DNA of 64,000 nucleotides from Zhongshania aliphaticivorans (GTDB taxonomy: Bacteria > Pseudomonadota > Gammaproteobacteria > Pseudomonadales > Spongiibacteraceae): assembly GCF_001586255.1 (NCBI RefSeq), contig NZ_CP014544.1, forward strand, positions 723,001 through 787,000, written 5' to 3'. Of the stretch, positions 17,917 through 26,678 are shown piece after piece. The notes under the pieces were generated by a model. The model was not told where the DNA came from, did not search any database, and worked only from the letters and a program-made list of their open reading frames with translations. A program made the position numbers and the translations under genes. How positions within the stretch are numbered: the first letter of the stretch is position 1; every line of letters starts with the position of its first letter.

Positions 17917-19083
17917 ATGAAAACCTTTAGATGTAGCTGTGATAATAAGCAGCTGCTGTTTTTTGAAAGCAGTAGCTGTGTTTCATGTCAAAGAGTTGTT
18001 GGGCTAGATGATGCTTTTAATAAGGTAGAGCCGTATGACTTTGATGAAGAAAGTGGATGCTATTTCAAAGCCCGTAGACCAGCGGCTCGTTATCAAAAGT
18101 GTGATAATAATGCCGACTATAATGTATGCAATGGCATGGTTAACTTGGATGATCTTGTGCCGGAGGACGGCAATGATGAAGTGTTGTGTTTTGCTTGTCG
18201 TTTTAATGAAACGGTTCCTGACTTATCTATTGTTGAGCATATCCCGTTGTGGAAGAAGATGGAGGCAGCTAAACGTCGGGCATTGTATACCCTAAAGGCT
18301 TTATCCCTGCCGCTGCGTAATCTTAGGCAGGACCCAGAGAATGGCTTGAGTTTTGACTTTACTACCGATCGCGATGTGAATGACCATTTTGTTAGTAAGT
18401 TAGACTATTCTGAATCTGTTTTTACCGGCCATGACTGTGGCCATATTACTATTAATTTGGCGGAAGCCGACGATGTTGCTCGCTCGCAGACAAAGCATGC
18501 AATGAATGAGCGTTATCGAACTTTGCTTGGGCATTTCCGGCATGAGCTAGGTCACTACTACTTCGACCAATTGATTGTTGGCTCAGAGAGAAAGCATGCG
18601 CTAAGCAAAGAATACTTTGGTGATGATGAGCTTGATTATCAAGAATCCTTGAAAAAGTACTACGAAAATAAGCCTGCTGATAATTGGCGTGATGAATTTA
18701 TTAGTGAATACGCCACCATGCACCCATATGAGGATTGGGCAGAGACCTGGGCACATTACATGCATATCATGGATACATTAGAAACCGCTAAAAACTTCTC
18801 AATTACTGGCTCAATTACCGGCGATGCGGCGGACGCTGAAGAAACTGATGAATTAAATTTACCTCAAGACTCAAAGTTCTTTTATTCTCAAACATCAATC
18901 ACATCTGTACTAGACGCTTGGATGGAGTTCTCCGTGATTCTAAACTCTTTAAATAGAAGTATGGGCATGAACGACGCCTACCCCTTTGTGTTGTCTCAGC
19001 CGGTACGGGAAAAAATATCATTTATTCATCATGCTATTCACAACAAGTTCAGCTTAATAAAAAGTAGTGAATTAGGCAGGTAA
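17917..19083 (+). CDS. Zinc-ribbon plus zinc metallopeptidase (DUF2248-type)
   Basis: A 388-residue protein. The N-terminal 100 residues contain cysteine pairs (CSC, 'CVSCQRVVG', 'CFAC') forming zinc-ribbon-like elements. A metallopeptidase domain with HELGHYY (His209, Glu210, His213) follows, and 'HPYEDWAETWAHYMH' downstream supplies a likely third ligand region. This fits the 'zinc-binding metallopeptidase family' (PF10005-like). The peptide substrate is unknown, and no signal peptide is present. The ATG at 17917 is chosen because the family begins with 'MKTFRCSC'. Base composition appears richer in A+T than the genes to the left, and it lies next to the left end of the island. Confidence 0.83.
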   Translation: MKTFRCSCDNKQLLFFESSSCVSCQRVVGLDDAFNKVEPYDFDEESGCYFKARRPAARYQKCDNNADYNVCNGMVNLDDLVPEDGNDEVLCFACRFNETVPDLSIVEHIPLWKKMEAAKRRALYTLKALSLPLRNLRQDPENGLSFDFTTDRDVNDHFVSKLDYSESVFTGHDCGHITINLAEADDVARSQTKHAMNERYRTLLGHFRHELGHYYFDQLIVGSERKHALSKEYFGDDELDYQESLKKYYENKPADNWRDEFISEYATMHPYEDWAETWAHYMHIMDTLETAKNFSITGSITGDAADAEETDELNLPQDSKFFYSQTSITSVLDAWMEFSVILNSLNRSMGMNDAYPFVLSQPVREKISFIHHAIHNKFSLIKSSELGR

Positions 19084-19102
19084 AGTGTATTTGGGGTTTG
19101 TA

Positions 19103-19117
19103 TTTTGGTGGGCCGGC
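19103..19117 (+). other. Candidate attL core (degenerate copy of the ssrA 3' end)
   Basis: The sequence TTTTGGTGGGCCGGCG matches the ssrA 3' end at 35698-35714 (TTTTGGTGGAGCCGGCG) apart from one missing A. It lies in direct orientation outside the left arm sites. The match is short, so this is a candidate only. Confidence 0.4.
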
Positions 19118-19164
19118 GTCACTTTAATAGATGAATTAACCTATTGATATTGTTAGGCATATTT

Positions 19165-19204
19165 TTTTTGTGGATAGTTTATGCCCCCATAAGTGCCCCC
19201 AGCA
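19165..19204 (+). repeat. Left arm-type integrase sites (island end)
   Basis: Two TGCCCCC motifs begin at 19182 and 19194, exactly 12 bp apart, preceded by TTTGTGGATA. The same arrangement recurs at 35550-35590. Paired short repeats at both ends of an integrase island are expected for arm-type integrase binding sites. Confidence 0.65.
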
Positions 19205-19215
19205 TGATTTGCAGC

Positions 19216-20520
19216 TTATGTTTCTAGTGCGGCACTTTTGGCCTCTGGTACGGTTGGGTGATATGGCATTTGAGCAGCTATAGCTATGTCTAAGTCTGTT
19301 CTAATGCGCTTGTATAATGCAAGTCCTTGGTTGTCGGTTGCGTCTGATTTAGTTATCCCCTCAAAAAAAGCTGGGGAGTAAAGGCCGCGGCGTCCTTCCC
19401 ACAGCTCTTCAAGATAGACATACCACTCTGCATCTGAGCCAATTAGTGATTTATTTATTCTAGATGTTGAATTCAGTTGGCTGGAAATAGGGTGTTTTGG
19501 TATCCATTCAGATCTTAAGTCATCTAGTGAAATTAGTTCACCTATTTGCATGCGTTTCGCCATGGTAACTATGTTAGCGGAGAACATATTTGCTTCTTTA
19601 AGGTATAAGTCTGAGGCTGAACAGCAGGAATTTCCTTCAGAAAAAAGTAATAGGTCATTGTCAGCGAAACCGAAGGTTATTCCGTGGGAGTTTGCTCGGT
19701 GCTTCATAGCTAAAAGGTGATGCTGTCTGTACTTAGTGGGTAAGATGTACTCGCGTCCTTGATGCGAAGCTTGGCGATTTACATAATATGCGACTGGCTT
19801 TGGTGGCAGGAGGTCTCTGAGTACTTTCCGAAATTTAGAGTCCGCGTCTATCGGAACTTTAAGGTATTCTGCGGAAATATGATTTACACCAGCGTTTGAT
19901 GCGCGATCGATCATCTCTGCAGCGAACTCTTCATGGCCAGGTATAATTGGTTGAAATCTGAAACAGACCGGAATCCCAGCTTTTCTTATGAATTCGGTAG
20001 CTCTAAGGATTTCGTCAAAAGTAGAGCTACCTAGATCAACAGCACTTCTTTTCGTCGGGTTTATTACGGTGGTGGAAAACCTGACGTAGCAGTTTGAATC
20101 TTTTAATGATGCGATGAACGCTGGGCTGGAAATGGCGCTGCTTTTAGTGCTCAGTATGTAAGGGTAATGGAACTCCTTCAGCGTATTCATTAAATCAGCA
20201 GTGATATTCTCGGAGAGTGGTGACTTAGAGAAGGGGTCGGACATACCACCAAACTGTATTGGGATTTTCCGCTCAATGAATTCGTCGATAGCGCCGAGAA
20301 TTCTACCTTTTTTTATACGAATAAAGCGTTCTCTGAGAATTTTAGCTTTAGTTAACTGCAGCTTCGAGTTACGTCCGAAGCCTTGGCGAGTGCTGGCAAA
20401 GCAGTATGCGCATGCAAATTCACACTTATTTGATGCGTCAAGCCTTAAAGGAGATGAACAAAACGGGAGTTGGCTAGTGAGGGATAAGTAATATTTATAA
20501 TCCTTCTTTGTGTAGCTCAC
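19216..20520 (-). CDS. Radical SAM protein, spore-photoproduct-lyase-like
   Basis: A 434-residue protein with the radical SAM cluster motif CX3CX2C as 'CEFACAYC' (Cys33, Cys37, Cys40). 'FGGMSDPF' and 'ILSTKSSAI' follow, as in SPL-family radical SAM proteins. A later double cysteine ('EGNSCCSASDLYL') could hold an extra metal site. Known members of the broad family repair DNA photoproducts, but most homologues on mobile elements have no assigned role. Viperin-type antiviral enzymes have a different cluster context (CNYKCGFCF), so this is not a clear viperin. It overlaps the upstream membrane-protein gene by 4 nt, which implies a coupled two-gene unit. Located at the left end of the island. Confidence 0.78.
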   Translation of the reverse strand: MSYTKKDYKYYLSLTSQLPFCSSPLRLDASNKCEFACAYCFASTRQGFGRNSKLQLTKAKILRERFIRIKKGRILGAIDEFIERKIPIQFGGMSDPFSKSPLSENITADLMNTLKEFHYPYILSTKSSAISSPAFIASLKDSNCYVRFSTTVINPTKRSAVDLGSSTFDEILRATEFIRKAGIPVCFRFQPIIPGHEEFAAEMIDRASNAGVNHISAEYLKVPIDADSKFRKVLRDLLPPKPVAYYVNRQASHQGREYILPTKYRQHHLLAMKHRANSHGITFGFADNDLLLFSEGNSCCSASDLYLKEANMFSANIVTMAKRMQIGELISLDDLRSEWIPKHPISSQLNSTSRINKSLIGSDAEWYVYLEELWEGRRGLYSPAFFEGITKSDATDNQGLALYKRIRTDLDIAIAAQMPYHPTVPEAKSAALET

Positions 20521-21248
20521 GTTAATGCATACCTCGCGCCTTCTATAATATGTTGAGCAAGAACTAATAGGAAAGTAAGACCACTTAGGGTGAGTAGTAT
20601 GCTAATGGCTAGGCGGAGGTAGAACCCACTGTCTGACTCTAAAGCGTAGACTTCCCAGAATATGCCTGCTTCAGCATCAGAATGTTTTTCCTTATCATTA
20701 ACTAGTACAGGTGTTCTTAGGCAATATTGAGATGTTTTGCTTTCCATTACGATCATGGTTTGTAGCTTTTCAACTTCTGGTTTGTATAGATCAGCTGGCG
20801 GAACGATTTTGTCATTGCGTGTAATTAAACCTTTAATTAACAGTCGATCGATGAACTTCTGGCGCTGGGGGCTTTCAGCGCTCCTAAGGAATCGAGCTGC
20901 TTCTCTTGTGATCCATCGGCCGTCGTGCTCATATTTTTGATAGTCGCTGTAAGAGTGGTACTTCTTGATGAATTTGGGGCAGAACAGCAGGTAAAGAATT
21001 AGCGCAGCCATGAAGAATACGGACGAAAACCACAGCGCTTGCCATGAAAATGGAAGCTCAAGCGCGATTATAATAGGGGGGTGAGTTGCGTTTAATGTGA
21101 TTGTTTTGGGGACATCTTTTAAGATTGCAGCTGCTGCAGGTACCAATGAAAACCAAACCACCAAGTACCTAAGAAACTGGATTTGGAAAAAATCTCTATA
21201 CGCTTCCCATCTTAGGCGTTCACTAAAAAAAATTCGCAATTTCGGCAT
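20517..21248 (-). CDS. Unrecognised membrane protein coupled to the radical SAM gene
   Basis: A 243-residue protein not matching a family I know. Two transmembrane helices lie near residues 24-42 ('FLRYLVVWFSLVPAAAAIL') and 74-94. A cytoplasmic middle region of about 115 residues includes 'GRWITREAARFLRSAESPQRQKFIDRLL', which could be a small helical or winged-helix-like segment. A third helix lies near the C-terminus ('LAISILLTLSGLTFLLVLA'). The ATG at 21248 has GGAGAG at ideal spacing; the frame extends upstream to 21311 without one. Its stop overlaps the radical SAM start (ATGA), so both proteins probably work together at the membrane. The role is unknown. Confidence 0.7.
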   Translation of the reverse strand: MPKLRIFFSERLRWEAYRDFFQIQFLRYLVVWFSLVPAAAAILKDVPKTITLNATHPPIIIALELPFSWQALWFSSVFFMAALILYLLFCPKFIKKYHSYSDYQKYEHDGRWITREAARFLRSAESPQRQKFIDRLLIKGLITRNDKIVPPADLYKPEVEKLQTMIVMESKTSQYCLRTPVLVNDKEKHSDAEAGIFWEVYALESDSGFYLRLAISILLTLSGLTFLLVLAQHIIEGARYALT

Positions 21249-21340
21249 AGAACTCTCCATGGCTTCAATAATTTTGACAAGAGATCCCGTTTTAAGCGGA
21301 TGATATTGCAATTTATTCTCGTCGAAACATTGATTAGTTG

Positions 21341-22273
21341 TTAACTCTGCTGATATGCCTGGTCGACTAGTAGTCTGGCTTTAACCCAGTCTTCTTGGCT
21401 ACGGATATTCACCTCAAGGTCGCCAGTGCCCCAGGACCCTATGTTGCTGATATTGCGGCTGAAGGCGTTTTCCTCGCTAAGTTCGCCGGGCAGCTTGAGT
21501 GTTATCTGCAGTTTTGGGTCTTTGCCGGGCAGTATGACAATGCAGGCAAAGTTCTTGATGCGCTTAAATGCTGTGTATTGTAGGAGGTCTTTGCGTTGAA
21601 CCTCATCGCCCAGTTGGTCGATATAGTTACAGGCATCGTTGTACAGCGAGAGTAGCTCAGGTGTTGCTTTTAATAGCCTTGTTCTCTGGATGTTGCCAGT
21701 TTTGTTGGGTGCCGCTTGTGTGTCAGGCTTTTGGGCAGCAACGCTTTTGGTGGTATTCGCTTGTTGAGCGGTTTGCGCGTTGACCAGCTCGAGCAGCAGT
21801 AGGTCGTCGCCAAAGTAGCGGTAGCGCATCAGTTCTATGTTGCGATTGATCTGTTGCACGGCGTGTTCGTCGTAGCGGTTAAAGTCAGTGGCAATACAGA
21901 TCAGTCGAGTACCGTCCCACTCAATGTCTTCGGCGGCGTCTTTGCCGATTTTCTCCATCACCAGCCAGCGGAATTCTGCTTGGTGGTCTAGTAACCAGTC
22001 TAGGTAGAATAGCCCTTGGTTAATCACATTTTCATTGCTGTGGCGTTTGTACTCTACAATAACTGGGCAGCCGTTTTCATCTAGCCCCAGCGAGTCTATG
22101 CGGCCCTTATGGGTTTTACCGGTGCCGTATTCTGAGGCGAGGTAACGCACGCCCAAGAGTACATCCATATTTTGTTCAATGTGGGCTTGCAGGTCTTTTT
22201 CTAACTTGGCGCTTTTACCAGTCAGTTCTAATACGCTGTTGTTGGCGAGTTTGAATAGTTTGATGTCGCTCAT
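21341..22273 (-). CDS. PD-(D/E)XK nuclease-like protein with C-terminal DUF5655-type domain
   Basis: A 310-residue protein. The N-terminal half contains 'GRIDSLGLDENGCPVIVEYKR', with Asp60, Glu74 and Lys76 arranged as a NucS-like PD-(D/E)XK active site. The C-terminal 'LLSLYNDACNYIDQLGDEVQRK' to the end matches the DUF5655 pattern often found in such proteins. It overlaps hsdS by 4 nt, so it is the last gene of the hsdM-hsdS unit. Proteins of this kind are recurrent companions of type I systems, but their contribution is not defined. Cleavage activity is inferred from motif only. Confidence 0.8.
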   Translation of the reverse strand: MSDIKLFKLANNSVLELTGKSAKLEKDLQAHIEQNMDVLLGVRYLASEYGTGKTHKGRIDSLGLDENGCPVIVEYKRHSNENVINQGLFYLDWLLDHQAEFRWLVMEKIGKDAAEDIEWDGTRLICIATDFNRYDEHAVQQINRNIELMRYRYFGDDLLLLELVNAQTAQQANTTKSVAAQKPDTQAAPNKTGNIQRTRLLKATPELLSLYNDACNYIDQLGDEVQRKDLLQYTAFKRIKNFACIVILPGKDPKLQITLKLPGELSEENAFSRNISNIGSWGTGDLEVNIRSQEDWVKARLLVDQAYQQS

Positions 22274-23814
22274 GCCTTGGCTTTCCTTGCGGGGGCTTTC
22301 TTTTTGCTAGTGGTGGCCGCTGCCCGCTCGGCTTTGATGCGCTCAAGCAGGGCGGCGGCGCTATTGTCGCCGCTGATAAGTTCGGGGTTGTCTTGGCGCC
22401 ATTGCTCGGTGAGTTCGCCGCGAAACGCTTTGGCGAGTATAGACTGGGTGAGCTGGTTAACGCGGGCTTGGGCGTTTTTGACCTGCTGCTCGACTTGGTC
22501 GGCGTAGGTGAAGAGTTGTTCTACGCGGCGGACGATTTCGGTTTGTTCTTCGGGCGATGGAATTGGGATTAATAGTTCTTTAATTGGGCCAAGAAAGAGG
22601 TTGGCTTGGGCAGTTGACTTAGATTTAGATTCGATTTCTTTCTGTAATTGCGGCGATTGAAGGCATAGCATAAGGTACTGATTGTTTGAAAATTTAGGAA
22701 GTGTCTTTACCAATGCGGCACTTCTTACCATCACATATGCATCAGATTGATCCACCAGAGATATGCGGCCGACAGATCCTGAACAAGAAATCAAAATGTC
22801 ACCTACGTCAGGGTCGCACCTTTTGCGTAATTTTATATATTCTTCCTCGCCAACATAATCGATGTTTCTTAGATCGATGTGGCCATCCCTAACATTTCGC
22901 GCCGATAGTAAAATTCGACCTGCAGTCTCTCTCTTCGGGGTCTTATGTTCGCCGTCTGTTATTTTTTCTGCCAGCGATTTTAGCTGCAATGCTTTCCAAT
23001 TTGCAGGGGTATCGAATTCGACGTCGCCTTCTTGAAAATCAAGATCTTTTTTGATTAGGCGTTGTTGAATAAGTTTTGTTTTTTCGTTCTCCAGTTTTTT
23101 GTAGTCAAAGGAAAAGCGATTAGACGACCGCCACTCTTTCGTCAACTTCCCACTTACCGCCGCAGCGAGTACGGATTGGCGGAAGCGCTTGAGGATGGCG
23201 GGGATGGCGTCGAGGCGGGTTTTTAGGGTGTCGACCTGCGCCAGTAGTTCGTCGAGTTTGTCGGCGATGACTTTTTGTTCGGCTAGGGGTGGGAGTGGTA
23301 TTGGATAGTTTTCAACATAATCCTTGGGCACGCGTTTGTGACCAACTGATCCGGTCATGTTGACGGCGCCATTGTTCAAAAAGTCTTTTGATTTCACGGT
23401 TGCAAGTAGAAGCTGAGGATTGATGCCTTCCGCTATTGGCCGCAAAACGTAGTACTCGGTGCTTCCTGCGCCCCAGCCAGAGGGAAAATTTTTAATGACA
23501 GCGGCTTTGCCGTTTTCAAAGCACGGAGTGATTTTTGCAAGTATCGTGTCGCCATTTTTAAATTGGGTAAAGCCTTTCTTCACGTCCTTCCACTGGCGGG
23601 TCTCGAAATCGCATCGCCCGTTGTAGTGTTTTGGTACGCCGCTCATAGGCATAAAGCCTACGCTCATTTCATCCTCCAATTTGGATTTTGGATTTATGTC
23701 GCATATTTCTCCAAGTGAAGTAATACGCCATCCGGTGGGCAGCTCTAGATTCCCGCCTTCGCGGGAATGACTGCTTTGGGGCGTTGCGTTTATAGTGCCG
23801 TCGGTTTTGCTCAT
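22270..23814 (-). CDS. hsdS: Type I restriction-modification specificity subunit HsdS
   Basis: A 514-residue protein with two target-recognition domains, each followed by a conserved helix. The central spacer reads 'IPLPPLAEQKVIADKLDELLAQVD' and the C-terminal one 'IPSPEEQTEIVRRVEQLFTYADQVE'. Each ends with the repeated 'GKLT/GELT' turn (SVLAAAVSGKLT, SILAKAFRGELT). It binds a bipartite DNA sequence and holds two HsdM subunits. The start ATG shares one base with the hsdM stop (TGATG). Unusually, residues near 15-24 ('SHSREGGNLE') are encoded by an inserted palindromic repeat (see 23749-23768). Confidence 0.93.
   Translation of the reverse strand: MSKTDGTINATPQSSHSREGGNLELPTGWRITSLGEICDINPKSKLEDEMSVGFMPMSGVPKHYNGRCDFETRQWKDVKKGFTQFKNGDTILAKITPCFENGKAAVIKNFPSGWGAGSTEYYVLRPIAEGINPQLLLATVKSKDFLNNGAVNMTGSVGHKRVPKDYVENYPIPLPPLAEQKVIADKLDELLAQVDTLKTRLDAIPAILKRFRQSVLAAAVSGKLTKEWRSSNRFSFDYKKLENEKTKLIQQRLIKKDLDFQEGDVEFDTPANWKALQLKSLAEKITDGEHKTPKRETAGRILLSARNVRDGHIDLRNIDYVGEEEYIKLRKRCDPDVGDILISCSGSVGRISLVDQSDAYVMVRSAALVKTLPKFSNNQYLMLCLQSPQLQKEIESKSKSTAQANLFLGPIKELLIPIPSPEEQTEIVRRVEQLFTYADQVEQQVKNAQARVNQLTQSILAKAFRGELTEQWRQDNPELISGDNSAAALLERIKAERAAATTSKKKAPARKAKA
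23749..23768. repeat. Palindromic repeat unit inside hsdS
   Basis: ATTCCCGC-CTTC-GCGGGAAT forms a perfect 8-bp stem with a CTTC/GAAG loop, followed by GAC. This is the well-known 'TTCCCGC..GCGGGAA' type of dispersed repeat normally found between genes. Here it is in frame within the hsdS N-terminus. Confidence 0.7.
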
Positions 23815-25430
23815 CAGGCCAATTCACTCCCAACGCCCAATACATCTTGTAAAAGCTGCTTCTGAATATCGGCTTCATCTCCAGCCCCCAATGCCCGCAT
23901 CAATCCATCCATCTCCCGCAGTGCTTCGGTGAGTTCCGACATAGCCTCTGCCGCCAGCACTTCTGGCTCTGGCAGGTTGGCGGCATCGACGCTGTCTTTG
24001 TCTTTTAGCCAGCTTATATCGAGGGAGTCGCCTTTGGTGTCACGTATCCAGCCGCGGCTGAATACTCGCCAGCGACTTTTGGCGAGGTCGTCGTTTTCTT
24101 CGGCTCCTTCAACGACGTCAGCCTCTTTGGCGTTCCAGCTCCATTCGCCCTCGCTGCGTTTGGAGGTGCCGTCGGCTTTTTTGCCAAACACTTTTTCAAA
24201 GGGTTTTAGGTGTTCTTCGGTAAAGGGTGTGCGTTTGCCAAAGCTGGGCATATTGGTGCGCAGGTCGTAAACCCACACATTGGCGGTGCAGTTTTCGTCT
24301 TGCAGTTTGTCCTTAGGGTGGCCTTTGGTAAAAAACAGCACATTGGTTTTAACGCCTTGGGCGTAAAAAATGCCGGTGGGCAAACGCAGTATGGTGTGAA
24401 GATTGCACTTGTTCATTAGGTCGCGACGCACCTCGTTGCCTACGCCTGCTTCAAACAAAACGTTGTCTGGCAAGACCACCGCGGCGCGGCCACCGGGTTT
24501 TAAATTGCGATAAATGTGCTGCAAGAAGGCCAGCTGCTTATTACTGGTTTTATAGGTGAGGTCGTCGCGGGTGATGCTGGCTTCGCCGCCTTTGGATGAG
24601 CCAAAGGGTGGGTTGGCTAAAATAATGTCGGCCTTGGCAAGGGTGGCGCCGACCATGCCTAGGCTATTACCAAGGTGAACAACGCCCTCGTCATCGCCTT
24701 CCATGCCGTGTAGAAGGCAGTTCATCAGGGCCATGCGGCGGGTGCCGGGCACTAGCTCTACGCCGATAAAGGCTTTGTTGCGCTGAAAGTTCTGGGCCTT
24801 GGCGTCGAGGTCAAATAGATCGTCGCTGTGATCTTTAATATAGCGGTCTGCGGCGATCAAGAAGCCTGCGGTACCTGCCGCTGGGTCTTGCACTACTTCG
24901 CCGGGCTGGGGCTGTATGCAGCGCACCATGCTATTGATGAGGGCGCGCGGGGTAAAGTATTGGCCTGCGCCAGATTTGGTTTCGGTGGAGTTCTTTTGCA
25001 GCAGGCCTTCGTAAAGATCGCCGAGGCCGTCTTGTTGGGCGCTATACCAATCGATTTGATCTAGGGCCTTTACTAGCTGCTCTAAGTGGCGCGGCTCACG
25101 TAGGCGGGTTTGGGCGTCGGCGTAAATCGCCGAGATTAGTTGGTCGTCGTGAATCTGCTCGCCGTTGGCGTCTTTGCCAGAGGAGAGCGCTAACAGGATG
25201 CGTTTATAGGCGTCCATCAGGTTGAGGCCAGACTTGCTGTTTAAGTCGGTCCAGCGGCAGCCTTCGGGGATGTGGTGCTTTTTAAGAATGCCGGACTCGG
25301 TGTTTTCGTGAACCATTTTAATGAACAGCAGTAGTACCAGCTCGGTGACGTAGTCGCTGTAGTTAATGCCGTCGTCTTTGAGTACGTCGCAGAGATTCCA
25401 GAGTTTTTGAACAATGTCGTTGTTGGTCAT
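23814..25430 (-). CDS. hsdM: Type I restriction-modification methyltransferase subunit HsdM
   Basis: A 538-residue N6-adenine methyltransferase. The N-terminal HsdM helical domain ('IVQKLWNLCDVLKDDGINYSDYVTELVLLLF') precedes the SAM motif 'VVQDPAAGTAGFLIAADRYI' and the catalytic 'DIILANPPFGSSKGG' (NPPF). The helical C-terminus is expected to contact HsdS. With HsdS it forms the modification enzyme. It starts 10 nt after the fic gene ends and abuts hsdS, so fic-hsdM-hsdS-nuclease looks like one transcription unit. Confidence 0.95.
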   Translation of the reverse strand: MTNNDIVQKLWNLCDVLKDDGINYSDYVTELVLLLFIKMVHENTESGILKKHHIPEGCRWTDLNSKSGLNLMDAYKRILLALSSGKDANGEQIHDDQLISAIYADAQTRLREPRHLEQLVKALDQIDWYSAQQDGLGDLYEGLLQKNSTETKSGAGQYFTPRALINSMVRCIQPQPGEVVQDPAAGTAGFLIAADRYIKDHSDDLFDLDAKAQNFQRNKAFIGVELVPGTRRMALMNCLLHGMEGDDEGVVHLGNSLGMVGATLAKADIILANPPFGSSKGGEASITRDDLTYKTSNKQLAFLQHIYRNLKPGGRAAVVLPDNVLFEAGVGNEVRRDLMNKCNLHTILRLPTGIFYAQGVKTNVLFFTKGHPKDKLQDENCTANVWVYDLRTNMPSFGKRTPFTEEHLKPFEKVFGKKADGTSKRSEGEWSWNAKEADVVEGAEENDDLAKSRWRVFSRGWIRDTKGDSLDISWLKDKDSVDAANLPEPEVLAAEAMSELTEALREMDGLMRALGAGDEADIQKQLLQDVLGVGSELA

Positions 25431-25440
25431 TTCTTAGGCC

Positions 25441-26514
25441 TTAATTGAGAAACAGTGAAACCAGTGCATGGTTAATGTAGTAATTGCTGCGGCCAATTTT
25501 TTCTTTGCGAAGTAGGCCAAGTTCCACGAGTTGTTCTAGGTATTTGCTTGCCGTGAGTCTGGTGATTTGCAGGTCATCCATCATAAATTCGATTTTGGTA
25601 TAGGGGTGATTGAATAAGTTGTTTAGTAGCTCTTGGCGGTAAATTTTGGGCAGTTCTGTGCGTATTGTGTTTTTGAACTGTGCCATTAGTTGCTTGATTT
25701 CGTTCACCAGGCGAATGGTGGTTTGGGCAGTTTGTGACACGCCTTCTAGCATGTAGAGCAACCACGGCTCCCAATTGTTGTCGTCGCGCACGGCTTGCAG
25801 CTCGCGGTAATAGGCGCTTTTGTCTTGAATGATGTAGCGGCTCAAGTACAACACCGGCAGGTCTAACAGCCCCTTGGCCACGAGGTAGAGAATATTAATG
25901 ATGCGGCCGGTGCGGCCATTGCCGTCGTAAAAGGGGTGAATGCTCTCAAACTGGTGGTGAATGATGGCCATTTTAATTAGCGGGTCGGCATCGCAGAGCT
26001 CGTCATCGTTAATGTAGTCGAGCAGGTTGCTCACTAGCCTTTCGACGTCGTTAGGGTCTTGTGGTGGTGTGTAGACGACCTCGCCAGTGAGGGCATTTTT
26101 GAGAACGGTGCCCGGTAGGCGCCTAAGTCCGGCGCGGTTCTTCTCGATAATTTCTTGAGTGTCTAAGACGTCGGCCAGTCGGATAATGCCTTTGCCGCGA
26201 ATACTGCTAAATCCTGCCCTTAGCGCGATAGCGTAGTCTTGGACTTCTTTAGCGGCGGGGTTGGCGATGCCCTCATTAAAGAGTGTCGCTTTGAATAGCT
26301 CGTCTTGGGTGGTGACAATGTTTTCTATTGCGGAGCTGTCCTTTGCCTCTTGAAGGGTGAGGGTATTAATAAGAATGGCTTCGTTTGGGATGCTTGCCGC
26401 AACACCTTTAAGTTCCGCAAGGTAGCGATGGGCTTCCGCACATTTTTTAAGCACATTGCGGGTTTCCAGCTGCGGCATGTCAGGAAAGGGTAGCGGGGCA
26501 ATTATCGTTGTCAT
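25441..26514 (-). CDS. Fic-family protein (likely AMPylator) with N-terminal inhibitory motif and C-terminal winged helix
   Basis: A 357-residue protein with the full catalytic motif HPFYDGNGRTGR at 193-204. The class II inhibitory motif [S/T]xxxE[G/N] is visible as Ser60-Glu64-Asn65 ('SSAIEN'), meaning the enzyme is probably held inactive by its own N-terminal helix. The last 70 residues ('TKIEFMMDDLQITRLTASKYLEQLVELGLL') look like a winged-helix DNA-binding domain, so autoregulation is plausible. It is placed between hsdR and hsdM, a recurrent location for Fic proteins in type I loci. Whether it modifies HsdR or another target is not known. TGTATA repeats lie just upstream. Confidence 0.9.
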   Translation of the reverse strand: MTTIIAPLPFPDMPQLETRNVLKKCAEAHRYLAELKGVAASIPNEAILINTLTLQEAKDSSAIENIVTTQDELFKATLFNEGIANPAAKEVQDYAIALRAGFSSIRGKGIIRLADVLDTQEIIEKNRAGLRRLPGTVLKNALTGEVVYTPPQDPNDVERLVSNLLDYINDDELCDADPLIKMAIIHHQFESIHPFYDGNGRTGRIINILYLVAKGLLDLPVLYLSRYIIQDKSAYYRELQAVRDDNNWEPWLLYMLEGVSQTAQTTIRLVNEIKQLMAQFKNTIRTELPKIYRQELLNNLFNHPYTKIEFMMDDLQITRLTASKYLEQLVELGLLRKEKIGRSNYYINHALVSLFLN

Positions 26515-26527
26515 TGGCAGTCATTAT

Positions 26528-26560
26528 ATATGTATAGAATTTTGGATAGTTTATACATAT
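26528..26560. promoter_or_regulatory. Inverted TATACAT repeat upstream of fic
   Basis: ATATGTATA and TATACATAT form perfect 9-bp arms separated by 15 bp, beginning 14 bp from the fic start codon. Related ATGTATA words recur at 26571 and 26652. This looks like an operator cluster for a dimeric DNA-binding protein; the winged-helix end of Fic is one candidate. Confidence 0.45.
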
Positions 26561-26651
26561 CGAGCGTGACATGTATAGAAAATGTAAAAATTTATGCATG
26601 TTTTCTTGTCGTGCTTAAAAAATTGCAAAAAATGTACACGTTCTGCCGACG

Positions 26652-26678
26652 TGTATAAAAAATCGTGTTTTTTATACA
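26652..26678. terminator. AT-rich hairpin downstream of hsdR
   Basis: TGTATAAAAAA and TTTTTTATACA form a perfect 11-bp stem with a 5-nt loop, 20 bp beyond the hsdR stop codon. There is no T tract after the stem on the hsdR-sense strand. It also contains the TGTATA word of the neighbouring operator-like repeats, so it may be an operator rather than a terminator. Confidence 0.4.

Noticed and set aside
19216-20520. Radical SAM gene considered as a prokaryotic viperin
   Set aside because: The cluster context (CEFACAYCF) and the 'GGMSDPF' motif fit SPL-like proteins better, and the nucleotide-kinase neighbour common for viperins is absent.
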